Below are positions 17,984 through 26,093 of a stretch of 33,800 bases of DNA, piece by piece. Origin of the DNA: CAZEWZ01 sp964516765 (GTDB lineage Bacteria; Bacteroidota; Bacteroidia; Flavobacteriales; UBA7430); the NCBI GenBank assembly GCA_964516765.1, contig CAZEWZ010000020.1, forward strand, positions 1 through 33,800. Direction: 5' to 3'. The notes beneath the pieces were generated by a model that saw only the letters and a list, made by a program, of their open reading frames with translations, was not told where the DNA came from and ran no database searches. Each line of letters starts with the position of its first letter. Position 1 is the first letter of the stretch. The position numbers and the translations under genes are program-made.

Positions 17984-19315
17984 ATGATGAATAAGTTATT
18001 AATTGTTTTTTTTTCATGCGTTAGTCTAATTCATGCTCAGGTCAATGTAGAAGAGATATCAGCAGTCGTTGGTAACAATATTATTTTAAAGTCAGACATT
18101 CAACAGCAAATTCTTCAATATCAAGCTCAGGGTTTGGAGTTTGATTCTACTATTTATGTTCAAGTATTTGAGGACTTATTATTTCAAAAACTTATGCTTC
18201 ACCAAGCTGCATTAGACAGTGTGGAAGTAACTGAAGTAGAGGTCTTGAATGAAATTGATTCTCGATTAAATAATTTTATTGCCCAGTTGGGAGGTGAAGA
18301 GCAATTAGAGGCATATTTTGATAAAAAGGTATACGAAATTAAAGAAGAAATGTATGATCCTATTGAAGAATCTATAATTATTCAAAAAGTTCGATACGGA
18401 ATTAGTTCTTCAGTTTTGATAACTCCAGGAGAAGTAAAGGAGTATTTCAGTTCTTTTAATATGGATACAATGCCGGAAATTAACGAGACTGTTGAGGTGT
18501 CTCAAATTTTAAGATTACCACCTCCAAGTTTTTCCGCTGTTAAAGAAACAAATAGTAAACTAGACAAGCTAAAAGATCGAATCTTAAAAGGGGAAAGCTT
18601 TGCTACTCTTGCAATACTATATTCTGAAGACCCCGGTTCCTCAAGAAATGGAGGTCTATACACAGGAATTAAAAGAGGCATGTTTGTTAAAGAATTTGAA
18701 AACGTTATGTATAGCCTAGAAGAAAAAGAAATTTCGGATGTTTTTAAAACTGAATATGGTTATCATATTGTTCAAATGGAAGAGAGAAGAGGCATAGAAG
18801 TAGATGTTCGTCACATATTAATGTCTCCAAAAATTTCTAATTCTGATTTAAATATCTCTAAAGAAGAGTTGACACTAATAAGAGATTCTATTTTAGATGG
18901 TAATTTAACTTTTCAGACGGCCTGTCTTTCTCATTCCGATGATTTAGACACTAAGTTCAATGGTGGGAGGTTAGTTAATCCAAATACTGGTAACAGTATT
19001 TTTGAGCTTCACGAATTGCCTAACTCTATTAAAATTATTGTAGAACCAATGAAAGTTGGTGATATTTCATTAGCGAACTATCTAAAAAGTGAAGATGGGA
19101 AAGAGTCTTATACGATTTATAAATTATTTTCAAGGAAAGAAGCTCATAAAGCAAATCTTAAGGATGATTACAAAAAAATTAGAGACTTAGCTTTAGAGTC
19201 AAAAAAAGATGTATCTATTGCGGAATGGATTAATACATCTCTATTAAAGACTTATGTTCGTATCTCTGATCAACATGAATCCTTAGCGTTTCAGTACAAT
19301 TGGTTAAAAGAATAA
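17984..19315 (+). CDS. SurA-like periplasmic chaperone / peptidyl-prolyl isomerase
   Basis: 443 residues from ATG 17984, one base after the upstream stop; longer in-frame starts would run into the previous gene and spoil the signal peptide (MMNKLLIVFFSCVSLIHAQ). The SurA N-terminal domain is visible (EEISAVVGNNIILKSDI), then a first parvulin domain (about 166-268, VEVSQILRL ... YGYHIVQM) and a second, more divergent one (about 269-385, DVRHILMSP). Expected to escort outer-membrane proteins across the periplasm. Same order, PPIase-PPIase-MoxR, is familiar in Bacteroidetes. Confidence 0.9.
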   Translation: MMNKLLIVFFSCVSLIHAQVNVEEISAVVGNNIILKSDIQQQILQYQAQGLEFDSTIYVQVFEDLLFQKLMLHQAALDSVEVTEVEVLNEIDSRLNNFIAQLGGEEQLEAYFDKKVYEIKEEMYDPIEESIIIQKVRYGISSSVLITPGEVKEYFSSFNMDTMPEINETVEVSQILRLPPPSFSAVKETNSKLDKLKDRILKGESFATLAILYSEDPGSSRNGGLYTGIKRGMFVKEFENVMYSLEEKEISDVFKTEYGYHIVQMEERRGIEVDVRHILMSPKISNSDLNISKEELTLIRDSILDGNLTFQTACLSHSDDLDTKFNGGRLVNPNTGNSIFELHELPNSIKIIVEPMKVGDISLANYLKSEDGKESYTIYKLFSRKEAHKANLKDDYKKIRDLALESKKDVSIAEWINTSLLKTYVRISDQHESLAFQYNWLKE

Positions 19316-19317
19316 TT

Positions 19318-20283
19318 ATGTCAGAAAAACACATAGAAGTAGAATCATTAGATCTTCTGAAGCAGCAATTTGCTGCTTTAAAGAAGGAGATTTCCAAGGT
19401 GATAGTTGGTCAAGATAAGGTGGTATATGAATTAATACTTTCAATTTTTTGTAGAGGACATGTTCTGTTAGTTGGAGTTCCAGGATTAGCCAAAACACTA
19501 TTAGTGAAAACTATTAGTGAAGTACTGGGTTTGAAATTTTCAAGAATACAATTTACTCCTGATCTAATGCCATCAGACATTATAGGTGCTGAAATATTGG
19601 ATGAAAATAGAAATTTTAAGTTTATAAAAGGGCCTATTTTCTCTAATGTAATTCTAGCGGATGAAATTAATAGGACTCCTCCTAAAACTCAAGCAGCTCT
19701 TTTGGAGGCGATGCAAGAACGATCTGTTACAACCTCTGGACATCAGTATATACTTGATAAGCCGTTTTTTGTTTTAGCTACTCAAAACCCAATTGAGCAA
19801 GAAGGAACTTATCCTTTACCAGAAGCACAATTAGATAGATTTATGTTTAATTTAAAAGTGGATTACCCCTCTTTTGAGGAGGAGGTTCAGATTGTAAAAC
19901 AAACCACATCAAATCATCAAGATTCACTTTCTGAAACTCTTTCCGCCCAAGATATTTTAAAAATTCAGAATTTAATTCCAAAAATTCCTATAGCTGATAA
20001 TGTTGTGGAGTATGCGGTTAGATTAGTTGGGAAAACTCGCCCAGAAAGTGACTTATCTTCTGCAGAGATTAAGAAATTTCTTTCCTGGGGTGCTGGTCCA
20101 AGAGCTTCTCAATATCTAGTCTTAGCCGCCAAGGCACATGGTGCTATTAGTGGAAAGTATTCTCCAGATATTGAAGATGTCAAAGCTGTAGCATTACCTA
20201 TTTTAAGACATAGAATAGTTCGAAATTATAAGGCCGAAGCTGAGGGTATGACTATTGAGAAAATAGTGGATTCCTTATTGTAA
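19318..20283 (+). CDS. MoxR-family AAA+ ATPase
   Basis: 321 residues from ATG 19318; a TTG at 19300 is in frame but sits inside the surA-like gene. Walker A GVPGLAKT at 53-60, Walker B LADEINR with D115/E116, sensor-1 region ATQNPIEQEGTYPLPEAQLDRF, and a C-terminal lid. MoxR ATPases act as chaperones for assembly or metal insertion, usually with von Willebrand factor A partners encoded next door; none is present here, the next gene being murB. The partner genes may be elsewhere. Confidence 0.93.
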   Translation: MSEKHIEVESLDLLKQQFAALKKEISKVIVGQDKVVYELILSIFCRGHVLLVGVPGLAKTLLVKTISEVLGLKFSRIQFTPDLMPSDIIGAEILDENRNFKFIKGPIFSNVILADEINRTPPKTQAALLEAMQERSVTTSGHQYILDKPFFVLATQNPIEQEGTYPLPEAQLDRFMFNLKVDYPSFEEEVQIVKQTTSNHQDSLSETLSAQDILKIQNLIPKIPIADNVVEYAVRLVGKTRPESDLSSAEIKKFLSWGAGPRASQYLVLAAKAHGAISGKYSPDIEDVKAVALPILRHRIVRNYKAEAEGMTIEKIVDSLL

Positions 20284-20325
20284 ATCATCCCTTTTTCCTT
20301 ATCCATATAAATTAAATTTCGGGAC

Positions 20326-20357
20326 TTGTTATTAAATTGTGTATTTTTTTACATTTG
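20326..20357 (+). promoter_or_regulatory. Candidate promoter for murB
   Basis: TTG at 20326-20328, 21-base spacer, TACATTTG at 20350-20357. The box ends only five bases before the chosen murB ATG (20363), so transcription would begin at or next to the start codon. Confidence 0.5.
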
Positions 20358-20362
20358 TTAAG

Positions 20363-21382
20363 ATGAAGATTCTAAAAAATCATTCCCTAAAGCAATATAA
20401 TACCTTTGGACTTGAGTGCACAGCAGATTTTTTTGTAGAAGTTTATTCTTTGACTGATATTGAAATTGTCTTTGCTAAAAAGGAATTTCAATCTATTCCC
20501 AAATTAATTTTGGGCGGAGGAAGTAATATTCTGTTATATGATGTTTTTAAGGGGCTGGTCGTAAAAATGTGTCTAACAGGAATTAAAGACTATGGAAATG
20601 GAATAATTAAAGTTGCTGCAGGAGAAAATTGGCATGACTTCGTTCTTTGGACTTTAGATAATGGATATAATGGTTTGGAAAACCTTTCTTTGATTCCTGG
20701 GAGTACTGGCGCTGCTCCTATGCAAAATATAGGAGCTTATGGAGTTGAAATTAAAGATTGTTTTGTAGAATTAGAGGCATTGCATATATCTAGCAAAGTG
20801 TTGCATACTTTTTCAAAGAAAGATTGTCAGTTTGGTTATCGTGAATCTATTTTTAAAAGTAGTGAAAAAGGAAATTATATTATCTGCTCAATGACTTTAC
20901 AATTAAAAAATGATGGTCTCTTAAATTTAGGATATGGAGTTATAAATAATGTTTTAGAGCAGCGTTGCATTTCATCACCTACTGCCAAGGATGTTAGTGA
21001 TGCTGTTATTAGTATTCGTAAATCAAAATTGCCTGATCCAAATAAAATCGGAAATTCTGGATCATTTTTTAAGAACCCAGTTATTTCTATGAATTTATTT
21101 AATTCTATCAAGGATAGATGGTGTGATATTCCTTCATTTCCTGCTAAGCATGATTTTGTGAAAGTTCCTGCTGGATGGCTAATCGAAAAAGCAGGATGGA
21201 AAGGCAAACGATTTTCCGAATGTGGTGTTCATAATAAACAGGCACTTGTTTTAGTTAATCATGGATCGGCTTCTGGAGAAGAAATATTTAATCTTGCCAC
21301 CATGATACAATCCTCTATTTTTGAATTGTTTGAGATTAATCTTCAGATAGAAGTCAATATTATTGGAAAACAAACAGAATAA
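20363..21382 (+). CDS. murB: UDP-N-acetylenolpyruvoylglucosamine reductase
   Basis: 339 residues. Reduces the enolpyruvyl group of UDP-GlcNAc-enolpyruvate with NADPH and FAD to give UDP-MurNAc, second step of peptidoglycan precursor synthesis. Type I (E. coli-like) enzyme by length. Seen: HSLKQYNTFGLE, FAD-binding LGGGSNILL, PGSTGAAPMQNIGAYG, the proton-donor Ser234 in GNSGSFFKNP, and E330 near the C-terminus (IEVNIIG). I chose ATG 20363 since a GTG at 20339 would add a leader not seen in the family. Monocistronic or followed by the small gene at 21430. Confidence 0.96.
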   Translation: MKILKNHSLKQYNTFGLECTADFFVEVYSLTDIEIVFAKKEFQSIPKLILGGGSNILLYDVFKGLVVKMCLTGIKDYGNGIIKVAAGENWHDFVLWTLDNGYNGLENLSLIPGSTGAAPMQNIGAYGVEIKDCFVELEALHISSKVLHTFSKKDCQFGYRESIFKSSEKGNYIICSMTLQLKNDGLLNLGYGVINNVLEQRCISSPTAKDVSDAVISIRKSKLPDPNKIGNSGSFFKNPVISMNLFNSIKDRWCDIPSFPAKHDFVKVPAGWLIEKAGWKGKRFSECGVHNKQALVLVNHGSASGEEIFNLATMIQSSIFELFEINLQIEVNIIGKQTE

Positions 21383-21429
21383 AATTAAACTATAACTATT
21401 TTTTTCAATTCTTTATAAACATAATAAAA

Positions 21430-21621
21430 ATGAAACTTATACTTATTACTATTATACTTTTAGGACTCGGATTTGCGGGAATTGCAATAAAAATATTAGT
21501 TAAGAAAGATGGTGAATTTGATGGAACTTGTGCTAGTAATAATTCCTTGATTACACCTGAAGGTCAGTCCTGCGGGATTTGTGGAGCTACTTCTGAGGAA
21601 AAATGTAAGTCGGAATCCTAA
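21430..21621 (+). CDS. Small membrane-anchored Cys-containing protein
   Basis: 63 residues: one N-terminal membrane helix (LILITIILLGLGFAGIAIKI), a short basic stretch, then a small domain with four Cys (GTCASNN, QSCGICGA, EEKC). Four cysteines spaced this way could bind a metal or form disulfides (inference). It resembles short proteins of the same layout seen in many Flavobacteriia and labelled only 'membrane or secreted protein'. Its stop codon directly abuts the stop of the convergent gene. Confidence 0.75.
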   Translation: MKLILITIILLGLGFAGIAIKILVKKDGEFDGTCASNNSLITPEGQSCGICGATSEEKCKSES

Positions 21622-22233
21622 TTATTTTATCTTCCAGTTGAAACCTAAAGCCCATGCATTAGGTTTTAAGTCATAGCCTATATGGATAATAAAAGGAATT
21701 CTTTGAAAGGATAGATTGGTTCCAAAATTTAGATTAACCCCATGATTATTGTAGCTAATTACATAATATTTTCCTAAGGGATTAGACGCTGACTGATTTT
21801 CATTTTCCTCAATTCCTTGAGTATCGTAATAAAAATTATATCTAAATTCTTGAATATATCCCAACCCTATGCACAAGTCAATATCAACAATATCCCAACT
21901 TAGAATTCCTAGCTCTTGTGGGTTAAATACCGTTCCAATATTAATCATCTTAATCATACTCTTATTACCATCAAATCTTGCATTTCTTAATACATCTGAA
22001 GCTTCCGCATAACCAATAAATATATAGTCTTTATCGAAGCTAAGTCTGTTTAACTTTAATTCGGTGAAAAAACCAAACTTTTTATCTTTGATAACATTAT
22101 ACAAACTAATCCCAAAAGGAATTTCTTTAAAATTGGTAATAATTCCTAGACTTGTGTAGGCATCATTTCTTGTGCTTTGTGCTTTTACTAAAGAAAAAAT
22201 CATTAATGTTATTATAAAAAATATTTTTTTCAT
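21622..22233 (-). CDS. Small exported barrel-like protein of unknown function
   Basis: 203 residues. Signal peptide about 1-18 (IFFIITLMIFSLVKAQ), then alternating strands rich in aromatic residues (FGFFTELKLNRLSF, YYVISYNNHGVNLNFGTNLSF) ending GFNWKIK, as in small outer-membrane beta-barrels. No family recognised. Its ATG overlaps the stop of the mutase large subunit (ATGA at 22230-22233), so it is translated from the same message; why an envelope protein should be coupled to this enzyme is not clear. Confidence 0.72.
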   Translation of the reverse strand: MKKIFFIITLMIFSLVKAQSTRNDAYTSLGIITNFKEIPFGISLYNVIKDKKFGFFTELKLNRLSFDKDYIFIGYAEASDVLRNARFDGNKSMIKMINIGTVFNPQELGILSWDIVDIDLCIGLGYIQEFRYNFYYDTQGIEENENQSASNPLGKYYVISYNNHGVNLNFGTNLSFQRIPFIIHIGYDLKPNAWALGFNWKIK

Positions 22234-24368
22234 TTTTCTTTACATTGTTTAATCATGATTTCAAGTATTTGTGCTGCAGCTTCAGCAATTACTGTACCCG
22301 GTCCAAATACTCCAGAGACACCAGATTCAAATAAATATTCATAATCCTGATTTGGAATAACTCCTCCAGCCACAACCAAGATGTCTTCTCGACCTAGAGA
22401 TTTTAATTCTTCAATTACATAAGGAATCAATGTTTTATGCCCAGCGGCTAGAGAGGATATACCCAATATATGAACATCATTTTCCACTGCTTGTTTTGCA
22501 GCCTCACCTGGAGTCTGAAAAAGAGGTCCAATATCTACATCAAATCCTAAGTCAGCAAAAGATGTCGATACTACCTTTGCCCCTCGATCATGTCCGTCTT
22601 GGCCCATTTTAGCAATCATAATTCTTGGCCTTCGACCTTCGATTTTAGCAAATTTATTTGCTAGATTTTGCGTCTTTTTAAATGCTTTGTTGTCTGCTAT
22701 TTCCATAGAATATATTCCTGAAATTGAACGAATTTTCGCTTGATATCTACCAAAAATAGACTCACATGCATCAGAAATTTCACCAAGAGTCGCTCTGGTT
22801 CGAGCTGCATTTACTGCCAAAGCGAGTAAATTGTCATTACCTGTTTCGCACCCTTTGGTTAATTTATCTAATGCTTGCTTTACATCTTTTTCATTTCTAT
22901 TAAGGCGAATATCTTTTAAACGTTTAATTTGTCTGTCTCTAACCTTTGTATTATTTACCTCAAGAGTTTCAATATTAGCTTCCTTTTCGAGTCGGTACGC
23001 GTTTACACCAATAATTTGGTCCTTACCACTGTCTATTCTTGCTTGTTTTCTGGCTGCAGCTTCTTCTATTCTCATTTTGGGTATCCCAGTCTCAATAGCT
23101 TTGGCCATTCCCCCAAGTTCTTCAATTTCTTGAATCAGTGTCCACGCTTTTTGAGTAATTTCCTCTGTTAGCTTTTCTAGATAATTAGACCCACCCCACG
23201 GATCTATTACCCTGTTAATTTCGGTTTCATTCTGAAGATAAATTTGAGTATTTCTTGCTATTCTAGCGGAGAATTCTGTGGGTAGAGCAATTGCTTCATC
23301 TAAGGCATTTGTATGTAATGACTGGGTTCCTCCAAAAGCTGCAGCCATCGCCTCTATGCAGGTTCTTGAAATATTGTTAAATGGATCTTGTTCTGTCAAG
23401 CTCCATCCAGATGTTTGGCAATGAGTTCTTAAGGCGAGCGATTTTGAGTTTTTTGGTTTAAATTGTTGAATCATTTTTGCCCATAACATTCTTGCGGAGC
23501 GCATTTTTGCAATTTCCATAAAATGATTCATTCCAATGCCCCAGAAGAATGATAGACGAGGAGCAAATGTATCAATATCCATACCCGCTTGAAGTCCTGT
23601 TCGAACATATTCTAATCCATTCGCAAGTGTATAGGCGAGTTCAATATCAGATGTTGCACCTGCTTCTTGCATATGGTATCCAGAAATACTGATTGAATTG
23701 AATTTAGGCATATTTTTTGTGCAGTATTCAAATATATCAGCAATAATTCTCATGGAATATTTTGGGGGATAGATATAGGTATTTCTTACCATGAATTCTT
23801 TAAGAATGTCATTCTGAATCGTACCATTTAGGTGTTTAAGATTTACACCTTGTTCTTCAGCTGCCACTATATAAAAAGCCATAATCGGTAGTACTGCTCC
23901 GTTCATAGTCATCGAAACAGACATTTTATCTAGTGGAATTTGATTAAAAAGAATTTTCATATCCTCAACAGAGTCAACTGCTACTCCAGCCTTTCCCACA
24001 TCTCCAACTACACGTTCGTGGTCTGAGTCATATCCTCTATGTGTTGCTAAATCAAATGCAACCGACAAGCCTTTTTGTCCTGCAGCTAGATTACTTCGGT
24101 AAAAAGAATTAGACTCTTCTGCTGTTGAAAAACCTGCATATTGACGAATTGTCCATGGACGGATTGCATACATAGAAGCATAAGGTCCTCTTGTATTTGG
24201 TGCAATACCCGAAATAAATTTTGTATGCTCGGTATTTTCAATATCACGGCTATTATAATCGCTCTTAATTTTTATTTGCTCTGGGCTAGACCATGAAGTG
24301 TGTTTCTCAGGAGAATCTTTTCTGCTTAAGTCAATATTTATATGTTTAAAGTTCGGTCTAGGGATCAT
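22230..24368 (-). CDS. scpA: Methylmalonyl-CoA mutase large (catalytic) subunit
   Basis: 712 residues. Interconverts succinyl-CoA and (R)-methylmalonyl-CoA using adenosylcobalamin, linking propionate or odd-chain metabolism to the TCA cycle. Seen: N-terminal RGPYASMYAIRPWTIRQYAGF of the catalytic TIM barrel, SISGYHMQEAGA, TNALDEAIALPTEFSARIARN, and a C-terminal B12 domain (about 575-705) with DGHDRGAK, His593 being the expected lower cobalt ligand. It overlaps the small-subunit gene by 11 bases. In other bacteria the equivalent is called mutB or mcmA. Confidence 0.96.
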   Translation of the reverse strand: MIPRPNFKHINIDLSRKDSPEKHTSWSSPEQIKIKSDYNSRDIENTEHTKFISGIAPNTRGPYASMYAIRPWTIRQYAGFSTAEESNSFYRSNLAAGQKGLSVAFDLATHRGYDSDHERVVGDVGKAGVAVDSVEDMKILFNQIPLDKMSVSMTMNGAVLPIMAFYIVAAEEQGVNLKHLNGTIQNDILKEFMVRNTYIYPPKYSMRIIADIFEYCTKNMPKFNSISISGYHMQEAGATSDIELAYTLANGLEYVRTGLQAGMDIDTFAPRLSFFWGIGMNHFMEIAKMRSARMLWAKMIQQFKPKNSKSLALRTHCQTSGWSLTEQDPFNNISRTCIEAMAAAFGGTQSLHTNALDEAIALPTEFSARIARNTQIYLQNETEINRVIDPWGGSNYLEKLTEEITQKAWTLIQEIEELGGMAKAIETGIPKMRIEEAAARKQARIDSGKDQIIGVNAYRLEKEANIETLEVNNTKVRDRQIKRLKDIRLNRNEKDVKQALDKLTKGCETGNDNLLALAVNAARTRATLGEISDACESIFGRYQAKIRSISGIYSMEIADNKAFKKTQNLANKFAKIEGRRPRIMIAKMGQDGHDRGAKVVSTSFADLGFDVDIGPLFQTPGEAAKQAVENDVHILGISSLAAGHKTLIPYVIEELKSLGREDILVVAGGVIPNQDYEYLFESGVSGVFGPGTVIAEAAAQILEIMIKQCKEK

Positions 24369-25728
24369 TTTTTTCTTTTTTAAGACGATCTAGCTCGACT
24401 TTTGATGACAAGCGATTTGGATGAAGGGCAATAAATTCAACACCCTTTCTAGATTTTTCTGATTTAATATTTTCTACTTCAGCCGCAATTTTTTCTTTTT
24501 TATTTGGAAACAGATTTGCTCCTAGTAGTGAATTTTCTCCTGATTTAAAATTAGCAGTCTGTTGTTCTGCATTTTTAAGAATTTCTTTTTGAATAAAGTT
24601 TTCTTTTACGGCTTTCATCCATCCTCCTTTTTTTTCAATTTTTTTAAACAATTCCCAAGATTGTTTGCATAATTGATCAGTAATATGTTCAATATAGTAT
24701 GACCCTGCAGCTGGATCACTCACTTTATTGAAATAAGATTCTTCTTTTAAGATGAGAGAGATATTTCTTCCTAACCTTTCTGCATGTGCGTCTTTTATTT
24801 TAATAGCTTGGTTAAAGTTATTTACATTCAAGATATTAGCACCTCCAAGTGTGGCAGACATACTTTGGCTAGTTGAGCGAAGAATATTTACATGGGCATC
24901 GTACATTGTGCTTGAGCGAAGCCCAGTCTCTGCTCTTATTTGAAGAGCATTATGTTCTCGATTATAAGCTTTAAATACTTGCTTAGCTAGTAATCTGATT
25001 GCTCTGAATTTTGCAATTTCAAAGAAGTAATTGGTAGAAATACCTAAGCTTATTTGTATGTTCTTAGAAGAAATAGTTTCTTCTTGAGATAGATATTCAC
25101 TCAACTGAGCTATAGCAAATGATAATTCTTGACATAAATTTGCTCCAAAATTGTGATATTCATGTGCTTGAATAGAGAGACCATTAAATCCGATAAGCAC
25201 CGAAGATTTTTTTTGAATTTTCTTAAACTTTGGCCATATTTCAATGTCGAATTGCCCCTTTTTTAATCCCTCCATAAGAGGGTCATATTGCAAACTCCCG
25301 CGAATTTCATTTCCTAGCAGATTTCGTTTTTGAACTAGGTCAATAAATGCCTCAAGGGTACTTTCCATATTCACAGAAGTGAAAGATGTTTCTATGAATT
25401 GAATTAGGACTTCTTTTAGTATTGTTTTGATTTGACTAGGTTTGCAATCTTTTATTAGTAGGGCAGTGGCTCCATTATTTAAACAGTTTAGAACATCTTT
25501 ATTTCCTGGAGAATCTAAACTTTGCTCTATTTGCCAGTCAGAATGATGGTGAGTAGTCTCGCCAGAGTTTTTAGAGGATGATTCTTTATTATAAATTGGA
25601 GATACTTCAATACCACCAAGACTTTTCCATTTCAGATCATTAAAATCTTTTCCTTTCAGGTCAGATATAATTTTTTCCTTCCACTTTTTTAGTGTTTGCC
25701 CCTCAAATTCATCAAATAAATAGTCCAT
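24358..25728 (-). CDS. mutA: Methylmalonyl-CoA mutase small subunit
   Basis: 456 residues from ATG 25728, 10 bases past the divIC-like stop; a TTG at 25749 would add seven residues and overlap that gene. The sequence follows the mutase barrel (LFDEFEGQTLKKWKEKI at the start, LRAETGLRSSTMYDAHVNILRST, DPAAGSYYIEHIT) but ends without a cobalamin-binding domain, as expected for the non-catalytic partner of a heterodimeric MCM. It is more divergent than the large subunit, typical of this chain. Confidence 0.92.
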   Translation of the reverse strand: MDYLFDEFEGQTLKKWKEKIISDLKGKDFNDLKWKSLGGIEVSPIYNKESSSKNSGETTHHHSDWQIEQSLDSPGNKDVLNCLNNGATALLIKDCKPSQIKTILKEVLIQFIETSFTSVNMESTLEAFIDLVQKRNLLGNEIRGSLQYDPLMEGLKKGQFDIEIWPKFKKIQKKSSVLIGFNGLSIQAHEYHNFGANLCQELSFAIAQLSEYLSQEETISSKNIQISLGISTNYFFEIAKFRAIRLLAKQVFKAYNREHNALQIRAETGLRSSTMYDAHVNILRSTSQSMSATLGGANILNVNNFNQAIKIKDAHAERLGRNISLILKEESYFNKVSDPAAGSYYIEHITDQLCKQSWELFKKIEKKGGWMKAVKENFIQKEILKNAEQQTANFKSGENSLLGANLFPNKKEKIAAEVENIKSEKSRKGVEFIALHPNRLSSKVELDRLKKEKNDP

Positions 25729-25738
25729 ATTTTCAGTT

Positions 25739-26041
25739 TTAGTACTCAATCAAGAAAATTTCTTCATTTTCTTTCTTCATATGGTATTTTTCTCGAGCGT
25801 ATTTCTCTAATCCTTCTTTATTTGAAAGATTTTCTAAATTAATAGAGTCGGAATTAATTTGTTCTAAGTAATGGCTTTGGTCTTTTTTAAGCTGTTCGAT
25901 TTTTTTGGATAAGCTTCTGTGATTTATGAAGGAGTTACTATCAAAAAAAAACATCCATAAAATAAATACTAAGCCCATAAATATGATTGGGTTTTTCAAT
26001 TTTAATAGTAGTAATTTCAAGATGATTTTTACCTTTAGCAT
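25739..26041 (-). CDS. Septum formation initiator, FtsB/DivIC family
   Basis: 100 residues from ATG 26041. Short cytoplasmic start, one membrane helix (about 17-33, PIIFMGLVFILWMFFFD), then a coiled coil (SLSKKIEQLKKDQSHYLEQI) and a C-terminal segment with EKYAREKYHMKKENEE, the typical family ending (YAREKYxMKKxxE). Expected to link FtsL and FtsQ in the divisome. Position immediately upstream of the mutase small subunit is a familiar Bacteroidetes arrangement. A TATTTTTG sequence lies just upstream (26052-26045), without a matching TTG. Confidence 0.88.
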   Translation of the reverse strand: MLKVKIILKLLLLKLKNPIIFMGLVFILWMFFFDSNSFINHRSLSKKIEQLKKDQSHYLEQINSDSINLENLSNKEGLEKYAREKYHMKKENEEIFLIEY

Positions 26042-26093
26042 AGTCAAAAATAATAAATGTTTTTATAAAGGCCCTTGTTCCTTAATTTGATTT

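Noticed and set aside
22780..22810. Sequence GGTTCGA recalling a tRNA T-arm
   Set aside because: It lies within the mutase large-subunit gene and no acceptor or anticodon stem can be formed around it.
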